DNA of 64,000 nucleotides, from the NCBI GenBank assembly GCA_964533735.1, contig CAZHMD010000007.1, positions 70,977 through 134,976 of the forward strand. Direction: 5' to 3'. Numbering within the stretch: position 1 is the first letter of the stretch; the number at the start of each line of letters is the position of its first letter. Shown here piece after piece: positions 1 through 8,795 of the stretch. This DNA comes from UBA6107 sp964533735. Its GTDB lineage: Bacteria > Chloroflexota > Anaerolineae > Anaerolineales > Anaerolineaceae. The notes beneath the pieces are model-generated. The model made no database searches, was not told the DNA's origin, and worked only from the letters and a program-made list of their open reading frames with translations. The position numbers and the translations under genes are program-made.

Positions 1-2
1 AA

Positions 3-224
3 AAAATCCAGTCCATTTGGTCGCAGGTGTTGGATAAACGTCCAATTGGGTTACAGGATGATTTCCTCTCTCTTGGAGTTGACTCCATTAAAATCGCGCA
101 AATCCTGATGCTGGTGCAAAAAGAGTTCGATATAAATATTTCGCTTAAGGAATTATATTTTCTACCCACGATTGAATTAATGGCAGAGAATGTTAAAAAA
201 CTGCTTGATCAAGTAGACAAATGA
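3..224 (+). CDS. C-terminal carrier domain of an upstream NRPS/PKS-type protein (5' end outside window)
   Basis: The reading frame is open from base 3 of the window, so this is the tail of a larger gene. It encodes the last ~73 residues, a phosphopantetheine carrier domain: an IWSQVL helix-1 start, then LGVDSIK with the Ser that receives the 4'-phosphopantetheine (codon at 84-86), then a helix-rich end and a stop at 222-224. An in-frame GTG at 27 could be mistaken for a start, but it lies inside the conserved first helix of the fold and has no ribosome site. The stop overlaps the ATG of the next NRPS gene (ATGA type), so the two are translationally coupled and the chain carried here is probably handed to the next condensation domain. 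The DS motif resembles PKS or aryl-type carriers more than the GGHS of the two downstream PCPs. Confidence 0.85.
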   Translation, partial: KIQSIWSQVLDKRPIGLQDDFLSLGVDSIKIAQILMLVQKEFDINISLKELYFLPTIELMAENVKKLLDQVDK

Positions 225-3200
225 TTAATGAGGTTCTTCCAACACCCGGTCCAATTCAACGGCGTGAGCAAAAACAGGCACCATTGACGTTCGCGCAGGA
301 AAGCCTGTGGTTCCTGCAGCAACTCGATCCTGACAGCAATGCCTATAACTCAACTCATCTGATCAAGTTTACCGGTGGAATAGATCATCTCTGTATGGAA
401 CGGGCGGTGAACGAGTTAATTTACCGTCACGAACCGTTGCGAACAATCTATCCCAATAAGAGGGGAAAACCAGTCCAAGTGGTACAACCCAATAATCACT
501 ATGAATTACCATACCTAAAGTTTCAGGGTCTTTCTGAAGTTGATTCGCAAAGAGCTTCTGCACGCTACGTTTCAGAACAGAGTGCCGTCCCATTTAACCT
601 TCAAAAAGGACCAGTTATTAGATTTGCTCTTCTAAACCATACAACCACCGAAGATGAACTCTTTTTTTGTATACATCACATCGGTTTTGATGCCTGGTCA
701 TGGCAGATCCTGATACGTGACTTGCTGACTTTGTACCAATCGTATCGATCCGCCTTGAAGGTGCCTCTCCCTTACCTTCCTTTTCAATATACCGATTATG
801 CACTCTGGCAGCGGGAATGGTTGAGCGGTGAAACACTCGCGGTATATATGGCCCATTGGAAAAAAACACTCTCTGGAAGCTTGCCGGTGCTGGATCTTCC
901 CACCGTCAATCCTCGGGCGGAAAAGCAGTCATTTCGTGGAGACCGGTATACTTTTTGCTTATCTCCACTCCTTACAGCTCAGGTGAAGAGCTTTTGCCTT
1001 AATGAGCGTGTTACGCCTTTTCATCTCTTTCTAACTATTTATGCATTGCTTCTGATGCGTTACTCAGGACAGGAAGATATCATCATTGGCTGCCCCTTTG
1101 CCAACCGGCAGAACCCGGAATTAAATAACCTGGTTGGGTTGTTCGTTAACACCCTGCCTGTCCGAGTTGATCTCACAGGAAATCCAACCGTCAGGGAGTT
1201 GCTTAACCAGGTACGTGATATTATGTTGGATTCCTTTTCCTGGCAGGCTGCACCATTTGAGGCGTTGGTGTCCGAGCTTTCCCCCGAGCGCGACTTGAGC
1301 CGAACACCGGTTTTTCAGGTTGCGATCAACATGAGGAATGTACCAAAACATGCTCTGGTATCCTCGGAAGAATTAACAATGGAAGAGGTTCTTCGAGATG
1401 ATGTTCCAATCCCTTTTGATCTTTCAGTAGAGATTAACAATTCTTCCGATCCTATTGAGGTGTCCTTTAGGTACAATGTAGACTTGTTCGCTAAAAACAC
1501 CATCGTTCAAATGACCTCACATTATCAGACCTTGTTAAGCGAATTCATACTTAAGGCTGATGCTCAGATTGCTTCATTGGAAATGCTCTCCTCTTCTGAG
1601 ACAGAGCAATTAATGGGGCACTGCGAACATACCCGATCGGATATTCCAAATACCAGCATCCACGAATTGATTTCCAGCCAGGCACAAAAGAATCCGCAAG
1701 CTCAAGCCATCGTTTGCAATGGAAGATCGATGACCTATTTAACGCTGGAGAAAAAGTCCAATCAGCTGGCAGCATTGCTAAAGGCTAGAGGGGTAGTCCC
1801 TGGAAGTTTAATTGGAATCCTATTGCCGCGTTCCGAAGATTTACTGGTTACCCAACTGGCAATTCTTAAAGTTGGAGGGGCTTACGTCTTCTTTGACAGG
1901 GATTATCCATCTGAACGACTGATGTACATGGTAAAGGATTCCAATCCATCACTTGTTGTTACGCATTCTTCAGTGCATTCCGATATCCTAGACGGCTACC
2001 AAACGGTAATCCTGGATAAGCATTCAAGCGAAATCCGGGCATTTTCTGCGGATATGAATTTCCCGGGGACCGGTCAGGACGCGCCTTTATATGTTACCTA
2101 TACCTCTGGCTCAACCGGGCGTCCCAAGGGAGTCACCACTCTCCAGCGCGGCATTATTAACTATCTTCAATTTCTTGTAAAGGAGTATCAGTTAAGAACG
2201 GGAGATCGCGTGATTCAATTTACCTCCCTTTCTTTTGATCCTTCTTTCAGAGATACTCTGGGAGTGTTGACCTTTGGGGGAACGGTTTTCCTGATGGATG
2301 ACGACCAGATGCGGGATCCAGATTACATTGTCAGGACGATTATCGACCAAAAAATCGACTGCATCTTGAGCATAGTCCCTACGATGATAAGAGCTCTGAC
2401 CGGGGTGACCGCAATTAAGCAAACAAAGGGAAATCACTTAAGGTTGGTTATGCCAAGCGGTGAAGTTTTACGACCCGCTGATATTGAGTCTGTGAGAAAT
2501 GCCTTCGGATCGGGAGTTAGCATTGTCAACCAGTATGGACCCACAGAATGCAGCATGATATCGATCATTTACACGGTTCCTGACGATAGCCAAAATACCC
2601 GCGATGTTCCAATCGGAAAACCTATTGAAAACGTATATTTTTATGTCCTCGATCCATTCCGTCATCTGGTTCCCTCAGGAGTAAAAGGGGAGTTATATAT
2701 CGGAGGGGTTGGGGTCAGCCCTGGTTACCTCAATCAACCAAATCTCACAAACGAGCGGTTCATTCAGGATCCTTTCCGGCAGGGGGAACGAATCTATCGC
2801 ACAGGAGATCTGGTACGGATGGCACCTGGTGGGCTTCTATCATACCTGGGGAGAACGGATCATCAGGTGAAGATCCGGGGTTACCGCGTGGAACTGGGTG
2901 AGATAGAGTCTGTTCTCCGCGAATACCCGGGTGTTCGTGAAGCTATCGTAAACTATTCACAGCAGGCGGGCACAGAAAGGTTATCTGCATATATCACTTT
3001 GTCAATTACGGAAAATGATTTTAATAAAGCGGATTTGCAGCAATACCTAAAAGACCGTCTGCCTTTTTATATGCTGCCATCTGCGACCACAGTATTGCAG
3101 AAGATGCCGCTTACTCCCACAGGGAAGGTGGATCGCCACGCACTGCCTGAACCAAATACTTCAAAAACGGTAGACCGTTATCAACCCCCAAGTAATGAAA

Positions 3201-3457
3201 TTGAAGAGCGATTAGCTGCAATTTGGCAGGAGGTCATAGGAGTTACCCAGGTGGGTATTAGGGATAATTATTTTGAACTGGGAGGACACTCCTTAATGGC
3301 AGTGCTTCTTTTTACTCGTATTCAGGAGGAATTTGGAAAGAGCATCCCCATCCACTTGATTTTTAAAGAAAGTACAGTGGAGGGACTTGCCCGTTACTTA
3401 TCAAACGACAACATCCCGCCTGGCAAAAATCACAACCAGTCCACCCAAAATCTGTAG
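221..3457 (+). CDS. Non-ribosomal peptide synthetase, one module C-A-PCP
   Basis: A 1078-residue cytoplasmic NRPS elongation module. The condensation domain (about residues 15-440) has the active motif HHIGFDAWS (H152, H153, D157), with Ala in place of the usual Gly after the Asp. The adenylation domain (about 465-960) shows the TSGSTGRPKG loop, QYGPTE, YRTGDLVR, a KIRGYRVE hinge and the A10 lysine in PTGKVDR. The peptidyl carrier domain ends the protein, with GGHSL and attachment Ser 1024. Aligning by eye to the GrsA pocket positions gives D-P-R-S-M-S-Q-M-I-K. The first Asp fits an alpha-amino acid, but I recognise no substrate for this code, and Arg at position 239 is unusual. The start ATG overlaps the preceding stop by 4 bases. 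The protein lacks a thioesterase, so the chain must pass to the next module. Confidence 0.95.
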   Translation: MINEVLPTPGPIQRREQKQAPLTFAQESLWFLQQLDPDSNAYNSTHLIKFTGGIDHLCMERAVNELIYRHEPLRTIYPNKRGKPVQVVQPNNHYELPYLKFQGLSEVDSQRASARYVSEQSAVPFNLQKGPVIRFALLNHTTTEDELFFCIHHIGFDAWSWQILIRDLLTLYQSYRSALKVPLPYLPFQYTDYALWQREWLSGETLAVYMAHWKKTLSGSLPVLDLPTVNPRAEKQSFRGDRYTFCLSPLLTAQVKSFCLNERVTPFHLFLTIYALLLMRYSGQEDIIIGCPFANRQNPELNNLVGLFVNTLPVRVDLTGNPTVRELLNQVRDIMLDSFSWQAAPFEALVSELSPERDLSRTPVFQVAINMRNVPKHALVSSEELTMEEVLRDDVPIPFDLSVEINNSSDPIEVSFRYNVDLFAKNTIVQMTSHYQTLLSEFILKADAQIASLEMLSSSETEQLMGHCEHTRSDIPNTSIHELISSQAQKNPQAQAIVCNGRSMTYLTLEKKSNQLAALLKARGVVPGSLIGILLPRSEDLLVTQLAILKVGGAYVFFDRDYPSERLMYMVKDSNPSLVVTHSSVHSDILDGYQTVILDKHSSEIRAFSADMNFPGTGQDAPLYVTYTSGSTGRPKGVTTLQRGIINYLQFLVKEYQLRTGDRVIQFTSLSFDPSFRDTLGVLTFGGTVFLMDDDQMRDPDYIVRTIIDQKIDCILSIVPTMIRALTGVTAIKQTKGNHLRLVMPSGEVLRPADIESVRNAFGSGVSIVNQYGPTECSMISIIYTVPDDSQNTRDVPIGKPIENVYFYVLDPFRHLVPSGVKGELYIGGVGVSPGYLNQPNLTNERFIQDPFRQGERIYRTGDLVRMAPGGLLSYLGRTDHQVKIRGYRVELGEIESVLREYPGVREAIVNYSQQAGTERLSAYITLSITENDFNKADLQQYLKDRLPFYMLPSATTVLQKMPLTPTGKVDRHALPEPNTSKTVDRYQPPSNEIEERLAAIWQEVIGVTQVGIRDNYFELGGHSLMAVLLFTRIQEEFGKSIPIHLIFKESTVEGLARYLSNDNIPPGKNHNQSTQNL

Positions 3458-3704
3458 AGTGAGTATTTTTAAACGATAAGGGACTGGGAACTCGGTTGGG
3501 GGCACACATATTAAAGGTCTGTTTATTGATCAGCCAAAATCATAAAAATCGTACTACAGGTGAAGAATATAATTAGGGTTATGGAAATTTTTTCTCATCG
3601 TAATTTCAGTACTTATTTTATAATCCTTTATAACTTGCACTGGATTAACGATTGATCCAACAAATAGCAGGAGTATTGAAAATAACTAACGTGAGCGAAT
3701 CTCG

Positions 3705-6700
3705 ATGACATCATCTCCACCTCTTCCTCCAGCCATCCTTCCTCATCGACAAAACAGGGGACCGCTTTCCTATTCACAAGAAAGCATGTGGTTTCTGAAA
3801 CAACTCGATCCAGAGAGTAATGCTTATAATATGAGCTTTCTGTTTAAATTTACCGGCGGGATAAATCCGTCTTCTCTTGAAAAAGCAGTAAATGAATTAG
3901 TTCGCCGCCATGAACCTTTTCGAACTATTTATCCAAATACTGGCGGACAGCCGATCCAGGTAGTTCAACCTTTTACTCCTTTTTCTTTGGTCCAAATGGA
4001 TTTTTCCAGATTGAAGGAAAATGAAAGAGAAGAGGCAATCAAAAAGTATTCTTACGAACAGGGCTCACAACCGTATGACTTACACAACGGACCTCTTGTT
4101 CGTTGTACTCTCCTCCACAGTTCATCCAATGAAGATTTCCTTTTTTTTGGAACCCATCACATCGGTTTTGATGGCTGGTCACTGCAGATTATTTTCGGTG
4201 AGTTGATCGTCCTTTATGATGCGTTTAGTTCAGAAAAGCTTTCCCCCTTAACGGATTCACCAATACAATATTGTGATTATGCCATTCAGCAAAAGAAATG
4301 GTTGAGCGGCGCAGCGCTTGATTCATATATTGAACACTGGAAAAGCATTCTTTCCGGGGATCTGCCTGTTCTGGACCTCCATACAGATCATCCTCGCCCA
4401 ACAATTCAGACCTACCGCGGGAACAAATACCAATTCCTGATTCCCAGAACGCTTTCATCGCAAATTCGGATTTTCTGCCAGAAGGAGCGTATTACAACCT
4501 TTCAGCTTTTTCTCGCGGGATACGCACTCATGCTGATGCGTTATTCGAACCAGGAAGATGTTATTATCGGTTGCCCTTTTGCCAATCGGGGTACACCTGG
4601 TATCGAAAAACTGGTTGGGATGTTCATTAACACCCTGCCGATTCGACTCGATTTGTCTGGAAATCCCACAGGACGGGAAATCATTGAACAGGTCAGGTCT
4701 GTCATGTTGGATGCTTTCATCTGGCAGGAAGCCCCATTTGAAGGCTTGGTGTCTGAACTTACAACTGAACGTGACCTCAGCCGCACCCCGGTATTCCAGG
4801 TTGTGATTAACATGAGGAATTTCCCGAAACATCAGGCAGGCATCGAAGGAATAGATGTGGAGCTGGTCTCCCGGGATGACGCTCCTGCTCAATTTGATCT
4901 CTCTCTGGATATTGAGGAAGATAGTGGAGCTTATGCTGCCTCTTTCAAATACAATACTGACCTGTTTGAGGAAAACACGGTTGCCCACATGGCGGCTCAT
5001 TATCAAAACTTGCTCAGAGAATTGCTCATTAATACCAACTATCCGATTTCTGAAATGGAAATGCTCACTCCGTCAGAACGGCAGCGTATATTGTTCGACT
5101 GGAACCCTGCATCAGAATATCCACGGCAGAAGACAATTCACCAGATATTTGAGGAGATGGCGGCAGCAACACCAGATGCCCCGGCGATCTCATTTGTAGA
5201 CCAAACCCTGACTTACCTGCAGTTAAACAAACGTGCCAATCAGTTGGCACATGTCCTAAGTGACCTGGGGGTCGTTACTGAAGATCGCGTGGGGGTTTAC
5301 ATTGAACGCTCTGTGGATATGATCGTCGCATTGCTGGCGATCTTAAAAGCCGGTGGTGCTTATGTTCCATTGGATGCAGCCAACCCTTCGGAGCGGTTAT
5401 CTTTCATCTTAAAGGATACATCAGCAAAAATTCTGTTGACTATGCAGCGTCATTCAGGAAACTTGCCGCCTTTTGCCGGTAAAGTGATTTGCATTGATGA
5501 AGAATCGTTTTACACGGGAAGTAATGATCATAACCTTGACCTGCCGATATCACCTGAAAACCTGGCTTATGTGATGTACACTTCCGGTTCAACCGGGTTG
5601 CCAAAAGGCAGTTGTATTCCACACCGTGCGGTGGTCCGCCTGGTGAGGAACAACTCTTTTGCCGATTTCAATTCTCAGGAAGTGTTCCTCCAATTTGCAC
5701 CGCTGGCTTTCGATGCCTCTACGTTTGAAATATGGGGAAGTCTCTTAAATGGGGCAAGATTGGAAATCTTTCCGCCGTATTTGCCTAACCTGCAGGAACT
5801 GACCTGGTTCATCAATACCAGCGGTGTGACAACATTATGGTTGACTGCCGGATTGTTTCATCAGGTAATGGAATCTCATCCTGAGATCGTTGACCACCTT
5901 CACCAATTGCTCTCAGGCGGAGATGTTTTATCGCCACGTCATGTGGAAATTGGATTAAGCCGTAATCCAAATTGCCGTTTTATTAATGGTTACGGTCCAA
6001 CTGAAAATACAACTTTTACGTGTTGTTATACGGTCAAGAAGATTCCGGATATGGGGAAATCACTCCCTATTGGAAAACCAATCTCAAATACCAGCGTTTA
6101 TATCCTGGATGCGCATCAGAAACCCGTGCCTATTGGAGTGGTTGGCGAAATCTATACAGGCGGAGACGGTCTCTCGCGCGAGTATCTAAATCAACCGGAA
6201 CTCACGGCAGTAAAATTTATTCCCAACCCATTCAGTTCAGAGACTGGAGCGCGCCTTTTTAGGACGGGTGATTATGGTCGTTGGCTGCCGGATGGGAATA
6301 TCGAATTCGTCGGACGTATGGATAACCAGGTGAAGATCCGGGGGTACAGGGTTGAATTGGAAGAAGTGGAAAATACCCTAAAGCGACATCCGGGGATACA
6401 TGACGCCATAGTAATTGCAAAAGAAGATCGATCAGGCAATAAGATGTTGGTGGGATATTACGTCCCTGTGCCGCATTCTTCCCTGGATCAGGCGCCAGTA
6501 CGTGAATTTTTGAATCAGCGGCTCCCAGCATATATGATCCCAACTGAATTCGTAGTCCTGGATGCATTTCCTAAGACAACCAGCGGAAAAATTAACCGAA
6601 ATGCACTGCCCTCACCTGAAAATGAGTCGCAGAAAGTATACTCGCTTGCTCCAAGGAATGAAACAGAAAAGAAGTTGGTAACAATTTGGCAGGAAGTGTT

Positions 6701-7664
6701 GGGTGTAAAACAGGTGGGCGTGCGGGAAAACTTCTTTGAACTTGGCGGTCACTCCCTGTTGGCAGTACGATTGTTTTCTCGCATACAGGAGGAATTTGGA
6801 CGATCGCTTCCTTTAACCTTGTTATTCCAGGTTGGAACAGTGGAAGCAATAGCTGATGCTTTGACCAGTCTCGAGAATAGCACGCACTCGCCGGGGATTA
6901 CCCCGCTTGGACCGGAAGGCGCTAAAATTCCGCTTTTCATTGTTTCCGCCAGCCTGGAAACCCGCGACCTGGTCCAGTCCATGCCCTCAGGAAGGTCTAT
7001 TTATAGCCTGGACCCGGTTCTGGATGGCAGGAAAACATTCAAGAAGTCGATCCAGGAAACTGCGGGAATTTATTACCAGAATCTTATGAATTTCTACCCT
7101 CAAGGTCCTTACCTGCTTCTTGGACATTCTGGTTTCGGGTTGTTTGCTTTGGAATTAGCCCGATTATTAATTGAAAACAATAAAGAGGTGGCTTTCCTGG
7201 GCATGCTCGATACTTATCCTCCCGGTTCTGGTTGGGCGTTTGTGAATCCTATGGACCTAGGAAAGACCAGGTTGAGGTATCTTAAGGGGAAAACGTTCGT
7301 TGAGATATTGCAGTATCCCCGTCGTTCGATGATGAAATTACTGACCCGTTGGGGAATAAAGTTGAAGGTAAGCGAAAGAAAACTAAACCGTTATGCGCAG
7401 CAGGAACGCATCCGGGATCTCATGGAAATGGTCATGCGCGAATACCGCATGCAGCCTTATCCAGGAAACGTAACATTGTTCTGGGCGACTGAACGTCCGC
7501 GGTATCTACGCGGAGATCCTCTGGATCAATGGAAAAAACACATCACCGGTCAATTTGACGTTATACCAGTGGTCGGGGATCATAGTTCGATTCTGCATTC
7601 CCCAAACTCGTCTGTTTTAGCGCGCAAGATCGAATCCTTGCTCCCAAAAAACGAAAATGGATAA
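3705..7664 (+). CDS. Terminal NRPS module C-A-PCP-TE, A domain predicted for valine
   Basis: A 1319-residue NRPS module with a release domain. The condensation domain (about 15-440) has HHIGFDGWS (H151, H152, D156). The adenylation domain (about 460-960) has TSGSTGLPKG, GYGPTEN, FRTGDYGRW, KIRGYRVE and the A10 lysine in SGKINRN. The PCP has GGHSL with Ser 1017. The C-terminal thioesterase (about 1060-1310) has GHSGFG with nucleophile Ser 1142, a likely acid Asp 1169 in LDTYPP and His 1293 in GDHSS. The pocket residues read by eye are D-A-F-W-L-G-G-T-F-K, one conservative change from the published valine code DAFWIGGTFK. This module should therefore add valine (or a close aliphatic residue) last and release the product by hydrolysis or cyclisation. 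Its C domain and PCP closely resemble those of the preceding NRPS; its A domain does not. Confidence 0.95.
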   Translation: MTSSPPLPPAILPHRQNRGPLSYSQESMWFLKQLDPESNAYNMSFLFKFTGGINPSSLEKAVNELVRRHEPFRTIYPNTGGQPIQVVQPFTPFSLVQMDFSRLKENEREEAIKKYSYEQGSQPYDLHNGPLVRCTLLHSSSNEDFLFFGTHHIGFDGWSLQIIFGELIVLYDAFSSEKLSPLTDSPIQYCDYAIQQKKWLSGAALDSYIEHWKSILSGDLPVLDLHTDHPRPTIQTYRGNKYQFLIPRTLSSQIRIFCQKERITTFQLFLAGYALMLMRYSNQEDVIIGCPFANRGTPGIEKLVGMFINTLPIRLDLSGNPTGREIIEQVRSVMLDAFIWQEAPFEGLVSELTTERDLSRTPVFQVVINMRNFPKHQAGIEGIDVELVSRDDAPAQFDLSLDIEEDSGAYAASFKYNTDLFEENTVAHMAAHYQNLLRELLINTNYPISEMEMLTPSERQRILFDWNPASEYPRQKTIHQIFEEMAAATPDAPAISFVDQTLTYLQLNKRANQLAHVLSDLGVVTEDRVGVYIERSVDMIVALLAILKAGGAYVPLDAANPSERLSFILKDTSAKILLTMQRHSGNLPPFAGKVICIDEESFYTGSNDHNLDLPISPENLAYVMYTSGSTGLPKGSCIPHRAVVRLVRNNSFADFNSQEVFLQFAPLAFDASTFEIWGSLLNGARLEIFPPYLPNLQELTWFINTSGVTTLWLTAGLFHQVMESHPEIVDHLHQLLSGGDVLSPRHVEIGLSRNPNCRFINGYGPTENTTFTCCYTVKKIPDMGKSLPIGKPISNTSVYILDAHQKPVPIGVVGEIYTGGDGLSREYLNQPELTAVKFIPNPFSSETGARLFRTGDYGRWLPDGNIEFVGRMDNQVKIRGYRVELEEVENTLKRHPGIHDAIVIAKEDRSGNKMLVGYYVPVPHSSLDQAPVREFLNQRLPAYMIPTEFVVLDAFPKTTSGKINRNALPSPENESQKVYSLAPRNETEKKLVTIWQEVLGVKQVGVRENFFELGGHSLLAVRLFSRIQEEFGRSLPLTLLFQVGTVEAIADALTSLENSTHSPGITPLGPEGAKIPLFIVSASLETRDLVQSMPSGRSIYSLDPVLDGRKTFKKSIQETAGIYYQNLMNFYPQGPYLLLGHSGFGLFALELARLLIENNKEVAFLGMLDTYPPGSGWAFVNPMDLGKTRLRYLKGKTFVEILQYPRRSMMKLLTRWGIKLKVSERKLNRYAQQERIRDLMEMVMREYRMQPYPGNVTLFWATERPRYLRGDPLDQWKKHITGQFDVIPVVGDHSSILHSPNSSVLARKIESLLPKNENG

Positions 7665-8388
7665 TGTTGATCTTGCTCCTTCATTGAGTCCGGGGATAAT
7701 AATTATCTGGCTAATCGAAATCGACGACCAGCCAAACGATGTCAACTCTTTGGAGAAGTTGCTTTCACAGGCGGAGACAGATCGTTCAACACGATACCGT
7801 TTTGAACAGGATCGACTACGGTTTGTTATACGCCGCGGCATTTTACGCCAGTTATTAAGTCGTTACACTGGTATTAGCCCTGTTGATATCGAGTATTGCA
7901 TCAATCCGCATGGCAAACCATCACTTCTGCACCATAAGTTGCTTTTTTCTGTTTCGCATAGCCAGGATCGAATTGCGTATGCATTATCAAAAGAAAAGGA
8001 AATCGGGGTGGATATTGAGCAGGTCAGACCAATGCCGGATCTTGCTCAGCTGGCAAAAACCTGGTTTTCGTTGGAGGAGTGCGCTGGGTTATTCTCAGTA
8101 CACCCCTCCCAGCAATTGGAAAGTTTCTATCATATCTGGACCCAAAAAGAAGCATTCATAAAAGCATTAGGTGAGGGATTAACCTATCCATTAAAGGATT
8201 TTTCAGTTTCCGCTGATCCCCATCACCCTGGCAGGCTACTTTCCATGAATAGCAGCGACCCCTCCCAGTGGAATATGCTTAGCTCTGTACCTGAACCTGG
8301 TTGGCGGATGGCTGTGTGCGTCCGCTCGAACAATTCGCTTGTAGTCAAACAATACAAAACAACACTGCATGAATTTTGGATACAATAA
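7657..8388 (+). CDS. Sfp-type 4'-phosphopantetheinyl transferase (NRPS-linked)
   Basis: A 243-residue enzyme that moves 4'-phosphopantetheine from CoA to the active Ser of carrier domains. It has the Sfp-family hallmarks: FSVSHS (about 97-102), the Mg-binding GVDIE (D119, E121) and WTQKEAFIK (W161, K164, E165, K169). The length is typical of the Sfp family. The ATG lies 8 bases inside the end of the NRPS gene, so it is co-translated with it and most simply activates the two PCPs and the upstream carrier. It shares the family motifs with the second transferase at 17179 but is otherwise clearly different in sequence, so the two are not a recent duplication. Confidence 0.93.
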   Translation: MDNVDLAPSLSPGIIIIWLIEIDDQPNDVNSLEKLLSQAETDRSTRYRFEQDRLRFVIRRGILRQLLSRYTGISPVDIEYCINPHGKPSLLHHKLLFSVSHSQDRIAYALSKEKEIGVDIEQVRPMPDLAQLAKTWFSLEECAGLFSVHPSQQLESFYHIWTQKEAFIKALGEGLTYPLKDFSVSADPHHPGRLLSMNSSDPSQWNMLSSVPEPGWRMAVCVRSNNSLVVKQYKTTLHEFWIQ

Positions 8389-8795
8389 ACCTTGTAACGA
8401 TTCCCTTAATAAGAAAATTTAGGCAACACCCAAAGAGAAAACTTTTCATTGGCAAACTGCCTAAATTGTCAATTCCAGCAGAACGCGTCAATCAGCCAAT
8501 CCCATTATTTCGTATATGTTGCACAAAGGTCAGGTATTATTTTTCAATGGCAGATTAGAAAAAATTTTAATTCCGAATCCAACACAATCATTGAGGGTTT
8601 CATAATGCATGAACTTGAATTTCGAGAGTTTATTTTAGAAAACAGAATTAATCGAAAGATTAACGATTAGACGTATTTAGAAGACCCATTATTGAAATGA
8701 CCATTTTCCACGAACCTTATTCTTATAAGGGCTGATTTGTTGTTCCTGTTTACCGAAAAATTACATTTTTGAAAAAGTAAATTAAGGAGATAAAA
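8389..8795 (+). other. Intergenic region upstream of the lipid synthase
   Basis: About 400 AT-rich bases between the transferase and the giant synthase. It holds an AAGGAG ribosome site at 8784-8789 for the synthase, a small perfect palindrome CCTTAT-tctt-ATAAGG at 8715-8730, and an 11-base word (8658-8668) that recurs upstream of the second NRPS gene. I see no convincing sigma-70 promoter and only one weak short reading frame (8605-8670). It most likely carries the promoter of the lipid synthase. Confidence 0.5.
8605..8670 (+). CDS. Possible 21-residue peptide, unproven
   Basis: An ATG preceded by GAGGG eight bases upstream opens a 21-codon frame ending in TAG. The peptide would be highly charged (many Glu, Arg, Asn, Lys), with no membrane segment and no recognised family. 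It could be a leader or small precursor in the promoter region of the lipid synthase, or simply a chance frame in AT-rich sequence. A longer in-frame extension back to a TTG at 8449 shows nothing gene-like. No function is proposed. Confidence 0.15.
   Translation: MHELEFREFILENRINRKIND

Noticed and set aside
4455..5006. 183-residue minus-strand frame inside the second NRPS gene
   Set aside because: It lies opposite the conserved condensation domain and has no family features.
8449..8670. 73-residue frame before the lipid synthase, starting at TTG
   Set aside because: There is no ribosome site at the TTG, and the composition shows no domain. Only the short ATG-started part at 8605 has a weak ribosome site and is listed at low confidence.
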